NCBI RefSeq assembly: GCF_000177675.1
Contig: NZ_ADGX01000014.1
Coordinates: forward strand, 29,301 to 93,300
Source of the DNA: Parafrankia sp. EUN1f
GTDB lineage: Bacteria; Actinomycetota; Actinomycetes; Frankiales; Frankiaceae
DNA: 64,000 bases
Reading direction: 5' to 3'
The translations under genes were made by a program, and so were the position numbers. How positions within the stretch are numbered: the stretch's first letter is position 1; each line of letters begins with the position of its first letter. Positions 27,688 to 36,317 of the stretch are shown in pieces. The notes beneath the pieces are model-generated. The model was not told the DNA's origin. It ran no database searches and saw only the letters and a list, made by a program, of their open reading frames with translations.

Positions 27688-28143
27688 GTGCCGCTGAACC
27701 AGGACTTCGTCGGTCGTAGCTACACGTCCGAGGTGCCCTTCCAGGTGGGCCGTGAGCACATCCGCCAGTTCGCCCGTGCGATCGGCGACGACAATCCGCT
27801 CTACCACGACGTGGCGGCGGCGAAGGCGGCCGGTCACGCCGATCTGCTCGCGCCGCCGACCTTCCTGGTCACCACCATTCCGGGAAGCCTCGGCCTGCCG
27901 ACCGACGATCCGGCGCTGGGGTTGGACTACTCGCTCGTCGTGCACGGCGAGCAGAGATTCACCTTCCACCGGCCGTTGGTGGCCGGCGACGAGCTGGTCG
28001 TGCGGTCCACGCTGGCCTCCATTCGGCCGGTCGGGCGCAACGAGGTGCTCGTCACGGCGTACGACTTCCTGACGACGAGCGGCGAGCTCGTCGCCGAGGG
28101 GACCTGCAGTCTGGTGTCCCGCGGCACGGCTCCGCCGCGGTGA
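27688..28143 (+). CDS. hadA: (3R)-hydroxyacyl-ACP dehydratase subunit HadA-like (MaoC N-terminal type)
   Basis: Hot-dog-fold protein of the FAS1-like dehydratase group. 151 residues from GTG, with the FARAIGDDNPLYHDVAAAK segment that in HadA-type subunits replaces the catalytic loop and the LAPPTFLVTT stretch binding the acyl chain. In mycobacteria HadA stabilises the catalytic HadB in FAS-II; the same rpmG-hadA-hadB order supports the assignment. Overlaps the next gene as GTGA. Could equally be annotated as a generic MaoC-family protein. Confidence 0.85.
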   Translation: MPLNQDFVGRSYTSEVPFQVGREHIRQFARAIGDDNPLYHDVAAAKAAGHADLLAPPTFLVTTIPGSLGLPTDDPALGLDYSLVVHGEQRFTFHRPLVAGDELVVRSTLASIRPVGRNEVLVTAYDFLTTSGELVAEGTCSLVSRGTAPPR

Positions 28144-28601
28144 ACGACCGATCGGAGCTGTGGATGCCTTCCACTGTCAGCGCTGTCAGCTACGACGAGG
28201 TTGCTGTGGGTACCGAGATCGGCGACCGGATCTTCACCCTGCGCCGGTCCGATCTGGTGCGGTATGCCGGTGCCTCGGGAGACTTCAATCCCATCCACTG
28301 GAACGAACGGGTGGCCCAGGAGGCGGGGCTGCCAGGGGTGCTCGCGCACGGCATGCTGACGATGGCCACCGCGGGTCGTCTGGTCACCGACTGGGCCGGT
28401 GATCCGGGGGCAGTGATCGAGTACGGTGTGAAGTTTTCCTCACCGGTTGTGGTGCCTGACGACGACGAGGGCGCCCAGGTCTCGGTCCAGGGCGTTGTCG
28501 AGAAGAAGCTGGACGGTGGCCGCGTCGTGGTGAACCTCACAGTTCGCCACCAGGGTGCCAAGGTCCTCATGGCCGCGCGGGCGACGGTCCAGCTTTCCTG
28601 A
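28140..28601 (+). CDS. hadB: (3R)-hydroxyacyl-ACP dehydratase subunit HadB-like (MaoC type)
   Basis: Catalytic hot-dog hydratase/dehydratase subunit. The hydratase-2 motif is intact: YAGASGDFNPIHWNE (catalytic Asp and His) followed by PGVLAHGMLTMA. 153 residues from the GTG that overlaps hadA; an ATG eight codons in is an alternative start. Presumably forms a heterodimer with the upstream subunit and dehydrates 3-hydroxyacyl thioesters in fatty-acid elongation. Confidence 0.88.
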   Translation: MNDRSELWMPSTVSAVSYDEVAVGTEIGDRIFTLRRSDLVRYAGASGDFNPIHWNERVAQEAGLPGVLAHGMLTMATAGRLVTDWAGDPGAVIEYGVKFSSPVVVPDDDEGAQVSVQGVVEKKLDGGRVVVNLTVRHQGAKVLMAARATVQLS

Positions 28602-28625
28602 GCGGCGGCCGGGGCCCGTCGGCGA

Positions 28626-28657
28626 GCCGGCCCCACTCGCCGGCGAGTGGGGCCGGC
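28626..28657 (+). terminator. Terminator-like perfect palindrome after hadB
   Basis: A 32-bp perfect inverted repeat (arms GCCGGCCCCACTCGCC and its complement) starts 25 bases after the hadB stop. Confidence 0.8.
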
Positions 28658-28673
28658 CGCCAGGCCACGGAAT

Positions 28674-28768
28674 GGCTGTGGGCCCGTGAGACGGCTGTGG
28701 GCCCGTGAGACGGCTCTGAGGCCACGAGAGGGCTCTGAGACCACGAGAGGGCACTGAGACCACGAGAC
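28674..28768 (+). repeat. 19-bp tandem repeat, five copies
   Basis: Units 1-2 are GGCTGTGGGCCCGTGAGAC; units 3-5 drift to GGC(T/A)CTGAG(G/A)CCACGAGA(G/C). The array lies between two strong hairpins in the hadB/aminotransferase convergent spacer. Confidence 0.95.
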
Positions 28769-28769
28769 G

Positions 28770-28806
28770 GCACGGGCCCCGCGGCGGCTCGCCGCGGGGC
28801 CCGTGC
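28770..28806. terminator. Bidirectional terminator-like hairpin
   Basis: 17-bp perfect stem GCACGGGCCCCGCGGCG / CGCCGCGGGGCCCGTGC with a 3-nt loop, 27 bases beyond the end of the minus-strand aminotransferase gene and facing hadB. Confidence 0.85.
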
Positions 28807-28832
28807 TGGGAACTCGGAGTGCTTCGGAGCGC

Positions 28833-30032
28833 TCAGGCCGCCTCGGCCAGCAGGGCCGCGAGCCGCCGGACACCCTCGACCAGGTCGTTGTCCCCGAGGG
28901 CGTAGGACAGCCGGGCGAAGTTCGGGGTGCCGAAGGCCTCGCCGGGGACGATCGCGACGCCGGCCTCCTCCAGGATGAGCTGGCACAGGTCGCCGGACGT
29001 GGTCGGGGTCTTCCCCCGCAGGGTGCGGCCGATCACGCCCTCCAGCGACGGGTAGGCGTAGAAGGCGCCGTCCGGGAGCGGGCACTGCACGCCCGGGATC
29101 TGGACGAGCATCTCGTGCATGGTCTTGCGGCGGCGGTCGAACGCCGTCCGCATCTCGTAGACGGCGTCGAGGGGACCCGCGACGGCCGCGAGCGCCGCGG
29201 CCTGCGCGACGTTGCAGACGTTCGACGTGGCGTGGGACTGCATGTTGGTGGCGGCCTTGATGATGTCGAGAGGGGCGATCATCCAGCCGACCCGCCAACC
29301 GGTCATCGCGTAGGTCTTGGCCACACCGTTGACGACGATCCAGCGGTCGCCGAGCTCCGGTGCCTCGACGGGCATCGAGGAGAAGCGCGCGTCGCCGTAG
29401 ACGAGGTGCTCGTAGATCTCGTCGCTGATCACGTAGATGCCGGCCTCGGCTGCCCAGCGGCCGATGGCGCGGACTTCCTCCGGTGTGTGGACGGCGCCGG
29501 TCGGGTTCGACGGCGAGCAGAACAGCAGAACCTTGGTGCGGGGGGTCCGGGCGGCCTCGAGCTGCTCGACGGTCACCCGATAACCGGCGTCAGGGCCGGT
29601 CACGACATCGACGGGGACACCGCCGGCGAGTCGGATCGCCTCGGGATAGGTCGTCCAGTAGGGCGCCGGCAGGAGGACCTCGTCGCCGGGGTCGAGCAGG
29701 GTCGCGAACGACTGGTAGACGGCCTGCTTGCCGCCGTTGGTGATGAGGACCTGACTCGGCTCGATGACCAGGTTGGAATCCCGCCTGGTCTTCTCCGCGA
29801 CGGCCTCACGCAGGTCCGGCAGGCCCGCGGCCGGGGTGTAGCGGTGCATGGCCGGTGCGCGGCACGCCTTCTCCGCGGCGGCGACGATGTGCTCGGGCGT
29901 GGGAAAATCGGGCTCGCCGGCACCGAAGCCGATCACGTCCCTGCCCGCGGCGCGCATCGCCTTGGCGGTCGCGTCGACGGCTAGGGTCGCGGAGGGCGCG
30001 ATGCCTGCGATGCGGTGGGAGATCCTGCTCAT
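28833..30032 (-). CDS. Pyridoxal-phosphate aminotransferase, aspartate aminotransferase family
   Basis: Class I/II aminotransferase, probably aspartate:2-oxoglutarate. [15 protein letters not shown] near the N-terminus, [26 protein letters not shown] (Asp and Tyr contacting PLP) and [16 protein letters not shown] with the Schiff-base lysine are all present, with the Arg that binds the substrate carboxylate in NFARLSYAL near the end. 399 residues from the ATG at 30032; a GTG at 30050 would add six residues. An aminotransferase just before tRNA-Trp-secE-nusG is the usual actinomycete order. Prephenate or alanine specificity cannot be excluded. Confidence 0.92.
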   Translation of the reverse strand: MSRISHRIAGIAPSATLAVDATAKAMRAAGRDVIGFGAGEPDFPTPEHIVAAAEKACRAPAMHRYTPAAGLPDLREAVAEKTRRDSNLVIEPSQVLITNGGKQAVYQSFATLLDPGDEVLLPAPYWTTYPEAIRLAGGVPVDVVTGPDAGYRVTVEQLEAARTPRTKVLLFCSPSNPTGAVHTPEEVRAIGRWAAEAGIYVISDEIYEHLVYGDARFSSMPVEAPELGDRWIVVNGVAKTYAMTGWRVGWMIAPLDIIKAATNMQSHATSNVCNVAQAAALAAVAGPLDAVYEMRTAFDRRRKTMHEMLVQIPGVQCPLPDGAFYAYPSLEGVIGRTLRGKTPTTSGDLCQLILEEAGVAIVPGEAFGTPNFARLSYALGDNDLVEGVRRLAALLAEAA

Positions 30033-30146
30033 GGGTCGCCATGCTGCCACGGGGGAGCGGTCTGGGGCCGGCCCGTCCGGCCCGTCCTGGGGCGACTAGC
30101 GGACGTCCAAGAGCACCGTGTGGCGAGCTTCTGGGCGATGACGGGG

Positions 30147-30152
30147 TATGCT
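30147..30152 (+). promoter_or_regulatory. Candidate -10 box for tRNA-Trp/secE
   Basis: TATGCT about 55 bases before tRNA-Trp, the same hexamer as before tRNA-Tyr. Confidence 0.45.
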
Positions 30153-30207
30153 CGATCCGCTCGGTCTGTCGGGCCCGCTTGCGGGCCCAAAAGTTCGAGT
30201 ACGTCTA

Positions 30208-30280
30208 AGGGGCGTGGCTCAATTGGTAGAGCACCGGTCTCCAAAACCGGCGGTTGCAGGTTCGAGTCCTGTCGCCCCTG
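30208..30280 (+). tRNA. tRNA-Trp (CCA)
   Basis: Acceptor AGGGGCG pairs with CGCCCCT, anticodon loop CTCCAAA within the CCGGT/ACCGG stem reads CCA, T-arm GGTTCGAGTCC. The 3' CCA is not encoded. Precedes secE as in most actinobacteria. Confidence 0.98.
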
Positions 30281-30312
30281 CGTTGGACCGACGAACGAGT
30301 GGGTGGAGCTGA

Positions 30313-30576
30313 GTGGCGACCGATACGCGTGACGCGGCACCGCGGGCCGGCCGGTCCGCGCGGGCTGACCGTCGTCGGTCGCCGTTCTCGATTGTCCGCA
30401 GGATTCGTCAGTTCGTCCGCGAGGTCATCGGGGAGCTCCGCAAGGTCGTCTACCCGGGGCGTAGCGAGCTGGTCACCTACGTGATCGTCGTGCTTGTCTT
30501 CGTCACGGTGATGACGGCCTTCGTTGCTGGCCTTGACTTCGGCCTGACGAAGGCGGTCCTCGCGGTCTTCGGCTGA
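30313..30576 (+). CDS. secE: Preprotein translocase subunit SecE
   Basis: Essential small subunit of the SecYEG export channel. 87 residues, single-helix form: an Arg/Ala-rich N-terminus, the amphipathic VREVIGELRKVVYPGRSE segment and one membrane helix (VTYVIVVLVFVTVMTAFVAG). GTG start with GGAG eight bases upstream. tRNA-Trp-secE-nusG is a conserved unit. Confidence 0.97.
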   Translation: MATDTRDAAPRAGRSARADRRRSPFSIVRRIRQFVREVIGELRKVVYPGRSELVTYVIVVLVFVTVMTAFVAGLDFGLTKAVLAVFG

Positions 30577-30815
30577 TACCGAGGCCGCGTCGGGTTCCGA
30601 GCCGGGCTGACCGATGGTCGGCGTGGCCCGGTGCCTGGCCTGGCGGGTTCTGGCCTGATCCCGGTTCGCCCCGTCGCGTCGTGCGCGGGTTGAGGTGCCG
30701 GCCACAGGCGGGCACCGCGGGCGGGTCCAGTCCAGAAGGGCCGTTCGGCGGGTGACGGCCGTCAGCGACAGAACCACCCACTAGTGCATCCGTCCACGAG
30801 AGAAGGATCGGCCGC

Positions 30816-31616
30816 GTGTCCCAGTCTCCCGAGCACGCTTCCTCCGAGCAGGGGGAGGCGCTCGAACGCCTCGACCCCGTCGCGGCGTTCGAGCGCGATG
30901 AGGTCGCGAGCACGGATGCCGCGGCTGAACCCGACGTGGACGACGCCGAGTCGGTAGACCAGGCCGAATCGGCCGACCAGGCGGAGGTGGACGTGCCCTC
31001 GGCGGCGGCCTCGGCCCCAGGCGCCGAGGCCGAGCCGGCGGAGGACGACGCCGACGACCTGCTCCGTGCGCTGGAGGAGGCGCCGGGCGAGTGGTACGTC
31101 GTGCACTCCTACGCGGGTTACGAGAACAAGGTCAAGGCCAATCTCGAGACCCGGATCTCCAGCCTCAACATGGAGGACTACATCTTCCAGATCGAGGTGC
31201 CCACCGAGGAGGTCCCGGTGGTCAAGAACGGCAAGCGCCAGCTCGTCCTGCAGAAGAAGTACCCCGGCTACATCTACGTCCGGATGGATCTCACCGACCA
31301 GTCCTGGTCGGCGGTCCGGAACACGCCGGGTGTGACCGGGTTCGTGGGCCTCACGAACCGGCCTTCGCCGCTGCGCCGCGAAGAGGTGGTCGCCATCCTC
31401 GCGCCGGTCGCGCCGAAGGAGAAGAAGGTCGAGACGGTCAAGGCCCAGGAGTTCGAGGTCGGGGAGTCCGTCACGGTCATGGACGGCCCGTTCGCCACCC
31501 TGCCTGCCACCATCAGCGAGATCAACCTCGACGCGCAGCGCCTCAAGGTGCTTGTCTCCATCTTCGGTCGGGAGACGCCGGTCGAGCTCCAGTTCAACCA
31601 GGTCGCGAAGATCTGA
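30816..31616 (+). CDS. nusG: Transcription termination/antitermination protein NusG
   Basis: RNA polymerase-associated elongation factor coupling transcription to Rho and the ribosome. An acidic Ala/Glu/Asp-rich extension of about 85 residues precedes the NGN domain (starting [15 protein letters not shown]); the KOW domain is near the end ([19 protein letters not shown]). 266 residues; the acidic extension is typical of actinobacteria. GTG start preceded by GAGAAGGA. A 239-bp spacer separates it from secE and shows no gene. Confidence 0.98.
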   Translation: MSQSPEHASSEQGEALERLDPVAAFERDEVASTDAAAEPDVDDAESVDQAESADQAEVDVPSAAASAPGAEAEPAEDDADDLLRALEEAPGEWYVVHSYAGYENKVKANLETRISSLNMEDYIFQIEVPTEEVPVVKNGKRQLVLQKKYPGYIYVRMDLTDQSWSAVRNTPGVTGFVGLTNRPSPLRREEVVAILAPVAPKEKKVETVKAQEFEVGESVTVMDGPFATLPATISEINLDAQRLKVLVSIFGRETPVELQFNQVAKI

Positions 31617-31651
31617 TCCGCTCCGTAGAACTCCGGTAGGAAGACGAACAG

Positions 31652-32086
31652 ATGCCTCCCAAGAAGAAGAAGATCACTGCGCTGATCAAGCTCCAGATCA
31701 ACGCCGGCAAGGCGACCCCGGCCCCGCCGGTCGGCCCGGCCCTCGGCCAGCACGGCGTGAACATCATGGAGTTCTGCAAGCAGTACAACGCGGCCACCGA
31801 GTCGCAGGCCGGCAACGTCGTGCCGGTCGAGATCACGGTGTACGAGGACCGTTCCTTCACCTTCGTCACCAAGACCCCGCCGGCCGCGCGGCTGATCCTC
31901 AAGGCCGCCGGTGTCGACAAGGGCAGCGGCACGCCGCACCGGGTCAAGGTCGCGAAGCTGACGCCGGCCCAGGTCCGTGAGATCGCCCAGACGAAGCTGC
32001 CCGACCTGAACGCGAACAGCATCGAGGCGGCAGAGAAGATCATCGCGGGCACCGCTCGGTCGATGGGTATCACCGTCGGCGAGTGA
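31652..32086 (+). CDS. rplK: 50S ribosomal protein L11
   Basis: Binds 23S rRNA at the GTPase-associated centre and is the target region of thiostrepton-type antibiotics. 144 residues; [20 protein letters not shown] and the RNA-binding C-terminal domain with GTARSMGI are standard. ATG start, 35 bases after nusG. Confidence 0.98.
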   Translation: MPPKKKKITALIKLQINAGKATPAPPVGPALGQHGVNIMEFCKQYNAATESQAGNVVPVEITVYEDRSFTFVTKTPPAARLILKAAGVDKGSGTPHRVKVAKLTPAQVREIAQTKLPDLNANSIEAAEKIIAGTARSMGITVGE

Positions 32087-32093
32087 GGCCCTT

Positions 32094-32161
32094 CCGTGGT
32101 CGCCGCGTGACCACGGAGCTGTACGACCACGAACACGGTGCCGCGACGACTCCGTCGCGGC
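32094..32161 (+). promoter_or_regulatory. Two RNA hairpins in the rplK-rplA spacer
   Basis: CCGTGGTC-(7 nt)-GACCACGG (32094-32116) and GCCGCGACG-ACTC-CGTCGCGGC (32140-32161) lie in the 174-bp spacer. They could attenuate or process the transcript, or serve L1 feedback control; I could not match the bacterial L1-target bulge motif with confidence. Confidence 0.55.
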
Positions 32162-32260
32162 CAGGTATGTGGGAGGGCCTGTCCCGTTCCGACCCTGTCC
32201 GGGATCACTCCGGACCCGGTGTCGGGTGGCCAGGACCCGCCAACACCACAGGGAGAGCAC

Positions 32261-32974
32261 ATGAAGCGCAGCAAGGCGTACCGCGCCGCGGCTGAGAAGA
32301 TCGACCGGGCCGCTCTCTACAGCCCGCTTGAGGCCGCGAAGCTGGCCCGCGAGACGTCCTCCACGAAGTACGACGCGACCGTCGAGGTCGCGATCCGTCT
32401 CGGTGTGGACCCGCGCAAGGCGGACCAGATGGTCCGCGGCACGGTCAACCTGCCGCACGGCACCGGAAAGTCGCCGCGGGTCGCCGTCTTCGCCGCCGGT
32501 GAGAAGGCCGCCGAGGCCGCCGCCGCCGGTGCGGATGTCGTCGGCAGCGACGACCTGGTCGCGCGGATCCAGGAGGGCTTCCTCGACTTCGACGCCACGG
32601 TGGCCACGCCGGACCAGATGGCGAAGGTCGGGCGGATCGCCCGTATCCTCGGCCCGCGTGGCCTGATGCCCAACCCGAAGACCGGGACGGTCACCCTCGA
32701 CGTGGCCAAGGTCGTCGGTGACATCAAGGGCGGTAAGATCAACTTCCGGGTCGACAAGCAGGGCAACCTGCACATCGTCATCGGCAAGGTGAGCTTCTCG
32801 GAGGCACAGCTCATCGAGAACTACGGCGTGGCGCTGGACGAGATCGTCCGGGTCAAGCCGTCCGCGGCGAAGGGCCGTTACCTCAAGAAGATCACCTTCG
32901 CGACGACGATGGGCCCCGGTATCCCGGTGGACCCGAACCGGACCCGCAACCTCCTGGAGGAGACCCCGGTCTGA
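32261..32974 (+). CDS. rplA: 50S ribosomal protein L1
   Basis: L1-stalk protein, also a translational repressor of its own operon in many bacteria. 237 residues from the ATG at 32261, which has GGGAGAG upstream; the frame is open to 32138 but the extra residues are not L1-like. [15 protein letters not shown], the [17 protein letters not shown] motif and the lysine-rich [11 protein letters not shown] stretch are characteristic. Confidence 0.98.
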   Translation: MKRSKAYRAAAEKIDRAALYSPLEAAKLARETSSTKYDATVEVAIRLGVDPRKADQMVRGTVNLPHGTGKSPRVAVFAAGEKAAEAAAAGADVVGSDDLVARIQEGFLDFDATVATPDQMAKVGRIARILGPRGLMPNPKTGTVTLDVAKVVGDIKGGKINFRVDKQGNLHIVIGKVSFSEAQLIENYGVALDEIVRVKPSAAKGRYLKKITFATTMGPGIPVDPNRTRNLLEETPV

Positions 32975-33019
32975 CCGGGCGTCGCGGACGTCGCGCGTCG
33001 ACATCGCGCGCGGACTCCG

Positions 33020-33053
33020 AAGGGGCACGCACCGTTTTTCGGGCGTGCCCCTT
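33020..33053 (+). terminator. Terminator after rplA
   Basis: 11-bp perfect stem AAGGGGCACGC / GCGTGCCCCTT; the loop, not the tail, carries the T-run. Followed by CGTTCGTTCC. Ends the nusG-rplK-rplA unit. Confidence 0.8.
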
Positions 33054-33055
33054 CG

Positions 33056-33084
33056 TTCGTTCCTACGCCGGTGCCTGCTACCAT
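33056..33084 (+). promoter_or_regulatory. Probable rplJ-rplL promoter
   Basis: TTCGTT (33056-33061), 17-bp spacer, TACCAT (33079-33084). It starts immediately after the rplA terminator and would yield a leader of about 290 nt. Confidence 0.55.
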
Positions 33085-33090
33085 TGCCAA

Positions 33091-33376
33091 CAGTTCCACA
33101 CCGAAGACCGCTGGTCGTTCTTCAGCTGTCAGGGTTCCGGTTTGTCGCGGGATCCAGGCGCTGGAGGCCGAAGGCTCGGGTTTCCGAGCGGCCCGCGCAG
33201 GTGGCGAACGGGAAGTCGCTACGAAGACCGTCAGGTTCGCTGGTCGTCCACTTCGATGGGCCGCCAGCCTCCCGGGCACAGTCGGATGTTCATGACGCCC
33301 CCGCGCCTCTCTGCGCCGGGGCGTTCGTTGTTTCCAGGGCTTGTCGGCATGGCCGGCCGACACCTGAAGGAGCCCG
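33091..33376 (+). promoter_or_regulatory. rplJ mRNA leader (L10 leader) with attenuator-like hairpin
   Basis: About 290 nt of untranslated leader. In many bacteria this position holds the L10-binding structure by which the L10-L12 complex represses its own synthesis; the CCGAAGACCGCTGGTC segment near 33102 resembles the conserved part of such leaders. Near the 3' end, ACGCCCCCGCGC / GCGCCGGGGCGT (33295-33324, one mismatch) followed by TCGTTGTTT looks like an attenuator. Confidence 0.6.
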
Positions 33377-33955
33377 ATGGCGAACTCGGAGAAGACCGCC
33401 GCCGTGGCGGAGATCGCCGAGGAGTTCCGTGGTTCGACCGCCGCGGTGCTGACCGAGTATCGCGGCCTCACGGTGAGCCAGCTCACCGAGCTGCGTCGCA
33501 CCCTCGGCGAGACCACTCGTTACGCGGTGGTCAAGAACACCCTCACCAAGATCGCGGCAGAGCAGGCCGGGGTCTCCGGCCTCGATGACCTGCTCGTCGG
33601 CCCGACCGCCGTGGCCTTCGTCGGGGGCGACCCCGTCGAGGCGGCGAAGGGGCTGCGGGACTTCGCCCGCGCCAACCCGGCCCTGATCGTCAAGGGCGGG
33701 TACGTCGAGGGCAAGGCGATGACCGCGGACGAGATCCGCAAGCTCGCCGACCTGGAATCCCGCGAGGTGCTGCTCGCCAAGCTCGCCGGGGCGATGAACG
33801 GCTCCCTGGCGAAGGCGGTCGGCCTGTTCGCGGCTCCGCTGTCCCAGGTCGCCCGCCTCGTGGAGGCGCTGCGCGCACAGCGCGAGGCGACGGCCGGCGC
33901 CGAGCCGGCTGCGGCCGAGGCGGTCGCGGTCGAGGCAGCTGCCACCGACGCCTGA
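33377..33955 (+). CDS. rplJ: 50S ribosomal protein L10
   Basis: Base of the L7/L12 stalk and probable autoregulator. 192 residues; [19 protein letters not shown] and [12 protein letters not shown] are typical of the RNA-binding domain, and the C-terminal helix that binds L7/L12 dimers is followed by an Ala/Glu-rich tail. ATG with GAAGGAG upstream. Confidence 0.98.
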   Translation: MANSEKTAAVAEIAEEFRGSTAAVLTEYRGLTVSQLTELRRTLGETTRYAVVKNTLTKIAAEQAGVSGLDDLLVGPTAVAFVGGDPVEAAKGLRDFARANPALIVKGGYVEGKAMTADEIRKLADLESREVLLAKLAGAMNGSLAKAVGLFAAPLSQVARLVEALRAQREATAGAEPAAAEAVAVEAAATDA

Positions 33956-34051
33956 GCGATCCCCGCTCACCACGGACCATCCCCCGCACGAAGGCCCGGC
34001 TGACCGGGCGCCGGATCACCTGATCGGCATTACCAGGAAGGAACCGCCACC

Positions 34052-34444
34052 ATGGCGAAGCTTTCGACCACCGAGCTCCTCGACGCCTTCAAGGAGATGA
34101 CTCTCCTCGAGCTCTCCGAGTTCGTGAAGGAGTTCGAGGACACCTTCGGCGTGACCGCTGCCGCTCCGGTCGCCGTCGCGGCCGCGCCGGCTGCCGGTGG
34201 CGGCGGCGGCGAGGCTGCCGCGGCCGAGGAGCAGGACGAGTTCGACGTGATCCTCGAGTCCGTCGGCGACAAGAAGATCCAGGTCATCAAGGAAGTCCGC
34301 GCGCTCACCAGCCTGGGCCTCAAGGAGGCCAAGGACCTCGTCGACGGCGCGCCGAAGCCCGTCCTCGAGAAGGTTGCCAAGGAGGCCGCTGAGAAGGCCA
34401 AGGCGGCTCTCGAGGGCGCTGGCGCCACGGTCACCGTCAAGTAG
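34052..34444 (+). CDS. rplL: 50S ribosomal protein L7/L12
   Basis: Stalk protein recruiting translation factors. 130 residues with N-terminal dimerisation domain, a flexible Ala/Gly/Glu hinge (about residues 40-60) and the C-terminal domain [23 protein letters not shown] with AAGGA upstream. Two terminator-like hairpins follow the stop directly. Confidence 0.98.
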   Translation: MAKLSTTELLDAFKEMTLLELSEFVKEFEDTFGVTAAAPVAVAAAPAAGGGGGEAAAAEEQDEFDVILESVGDKKIQVIKEVRALTSLGLKEAKDLVDGAPKPVLEKVAKEAAEKAKAALEGAGATVTVK

Positions 34445-34450
34445 TTCGCC

Positions 34451-34515
34451 AGGTGCCGCTGAGCGGCACCTGTGGCATCTGAAGCCCCGTCCTGGACGCT
34501 CCAGGGCGGGGCTTC
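34451..34515 (+). terminator. Two consecutive terminator-like hairpins after rplL
   Basis: First: AGGTGCCGC-TGA-GCGGCACCT (34451-34471). Second: GAAGCCCCGTCCTGGA-CGC-TCCAGGGCGGGGCTTC (34481-34515), 16 pairs with one G-U. Neither has a T-tract. They probably end most rplJL transcripts before rpoB. Confidence 0.8.
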
Positions 34516-34807
34516 GCCGCGTCCGGTGGTGGGTCTGTGCGGCTGCGGGCCGCGCGGGCCGGGGCCGGGGCCGGGGCCGGGGGCCGCGTCATTCCGGCGA
34601 CCAGCCTGTCGCGGAATCGCGCCAGCCGAGATCGGTAACCGGGCGGACGCGGCTGCTGTCGCCACGGGCAGGCGGCAGTCGCAGCGGCGGCCCGAAGCGT
34701 TGAGGATCTGGTCGTTCGTGAGCCTGTCGCAGGCTGGCGCCGATCAAGATTGCCAGTCGGTGGGCGGGAAGGCTCGCGCTCCTGGAACGCGGGCGGACCT
34801 CCGAGCG

Positions 34808-34837
34808 CCCGGTAGCCCGGTAGCCCGGTAGCCCGGT
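34808..34837 (+). repeat. 8-bp tandem repeat CCCGGTAG
   Basis: Three full copies and a partial one, directly beside palindromic element copy B. Confidence 0.9.
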
Positions 34838-34847
34838 TTGGCGAGTC

Positions 34848-34899
34848 GCAAGAGTGAACGATTTTGGTCGTCGGAACGACCAAAATCCTTACTTCTTGC
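34848..34899 (-). repeat. 52-nt palindromic element, copy B
   Basis: Begins GCAAGAG and ends TCTTGC. Stem CGCAAGA / TCTTGCG plus ATTTTGGTCGT / ACGACCAAAAT around a CGGA loop; 15 of 19 outer positions pair. Same length as copies A and C. Called minus-strand because the flank it shares with copy A lies on its right side. Confidence 0.9.
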
Positions 34900-34997
34900 G
34901 GGTCGCCAGGCAGTTCGGCGCCCCTTTTGCGCCTCTTGAGGTGAATTGCCGATGCTGCGCGGCGGTGCGGGATCCTCGATGGGTGGCCGTGCGGGTG
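34900..34997 (-). repeat. Flank shared with the 12.2 kb element
   Basis: The complement of this stretch aligns with 12218-12319 over most of its length, with shared CACCCG, GATCCCGC and GCAATTCA blocks. A possible fourth, degenerate palindrome follows at about 35063-35105 (AGGATTCTG ... GAGATCCTCAAG). Confidence 0.7.
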
Positions 34998-35115
34998 GGG
35001 TTCGCGTTCCATCGGCGCGGTTCCGCCAAGCCCATGCCGGTAAATCGGATCCGCCGCATCTCAGGATTCTGCTGAAGGCTGCCTCGCGGCCGAGATCCTC
35101 AAGTCCCCGCTCGAC

Positions 35116-35196
35116 GGCTGTGGCAGCGGCAGCGTCAGCGGCAGCGGTAGTGGCGGCGGTAGTGGCAGCGGCAGCGACGGCGGCGGTAACGGCAGC
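35116..35196 (+). repeat. GGCAGC/GGTAGT-type microsatellite
   Basis: Imperfect hexamer/trimer array (GGCAGC, GTCAGC, GGTAGT, GGCGGC). A similar array on the other strand lies beside copy C at 45124-45186. Confidence 0.85.
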
Positions 35197-35660
35197 TCGG
35201 AGAGCCGAGGATCGCCGTCCTGGCGACCGCGAGCCTCAGGTCGTGCTTGGTGGCAGCGGCGACGCCGACTGGTGGCGGGAGCCAGGCGGGCGCCAGGCGG
35301 GCGCCATCAGTGGTAAGACCTACGTGCTGTCCGTCGGTCGGGGCCGGTGCGCAGCGTGACGACGTGCGGGGGGCTGGTGGCCCGCGGGCGGCCGGGCCGG
35401 GAGGCGGACCGTCTGCTCGAATCACCGGCTTCATGCATGAATGGCCTTTTCACGACGCATGTCCGTATGTGGCGGGCGGGCTCTCGGCGACGGGCCGACC
35501 CCGGGCGCGGGCCCGGCCTCGGCCGGAACTGCCAGTCAGCGCGGGCCCTTGCCCGAGACGATGTTGGCTTCGGGCCCTTGACGAGCTCCCGGGCAACGGA
35601 GTTCCATCGTTTTGCGAACCTTCGTCGGGAAGCGGCGCGTGACTTGATCATGTCTCGTCC

Positions 35661-35689
35661 TTGCCAGCAGTGAAGCCCTCGGCTACACT
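35661..35689 (+). promoter_or_regulatory. rpoB promoter
   Basis: TTGCCA (35661-35666), exactly 17 bases, TACACT (35684-35689): the best sigma-70-type promoter in the window. The sequence just after it (CTAGTTTGCGCTGTC) resembles the start of actinobacterial rpoB transcripts. Confidence 0.75.
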
Positions 35690-35695
35690 GCTAGT

Positions 35696-36317
35696 TTGCG
35701 CTGTCTTTCTCGTTACATCGGGCTCGTCGGTAACACGTTCGACATCGGGATCCGGCCCCATCGGGTGATCGGGTTCGCGCTGCGGAGCGGTCCGCGGCCC
35801 TCCGGCTCAGTGGCCGAGGGCTCGCCGCCCCAGCGGGTTCGGGTGACGCGAGAGCGGCGTGGCCGTGCCTCGTTCGCGAGCACGGCGGCCCGGCTGTCCG
35901 CAACGAGACCCGAACGAGACTTCTCGCCCTTGCACCGACACATCGATCCGAGACCGCCGCGCCGGCGGCGCCTGGGCATTCCAGCGCCTGCCGACCAGAC
36001 CCGCGGCGGCTTTGTCGTGCCCGGAGCCTTCGCTGGCCCGGATGCCCCGTGGACCTCTGCCCCGGCTGCTCCGCTCGACCCACTCGGCCGGTTCGGCCCG
36101 ACCGCCCCGTTCGCGCAGGCGTCCGCGGGGGCGGGCATTGCCCGACGGACTGTCATATCGGCGAAGGAGCCTCCCTCTCGGGATCGTCGCATTGCCGGGG
36201 CACCCCCCGCCGATGTTCCGCATAACCGTAGCGAGACACTGATCACCTGACCACCCCCAAACGGATCCTTGACATCCGCGACGCCAGCCCCACGATCAGG
36301 CCACCGGAAGGACCACC
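35696..36317 (+). promoter_or_regulatory. Long rpoB mRNA leader
   Basis: About 620 nt from the predicted start to rpoB. Open frames exist on both strands but none has a recognisable domain, and I treat the region as untranslated. GGAAGGA at the end is the rpoB ribosome site. Confidence 0.5.

Noticed and set aside
33150..33200. Resemblance of GGAGGCCGAAGGCTCGGG in the rplJ leader to sequence after palindromic copy A
   Set aside because: The match is short and no palindrome accompanies it; probably chance in GC-rich DNA.
34854..35075. Small reading frame sharing an NC-RC-AA-RD-RWVAVR pattern with a minus-strand frame at 12.2 kb
   Set aside because: The similarity comes from the shared DNA element and its palindrome; in the copy at 12.2 kb the equivalent frame is interrupted by a stop before this segment, so I treat it as non-coding repeat DNA.
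35696..36250. Long overlapping reading frames on both strands in the rpoB leader
   Set aside because: They are Arg/Pro/Ala-rich with no domain or ribosome site, as expected by chance in GC-rich DNA; the good promoter and leader position explain the region better.
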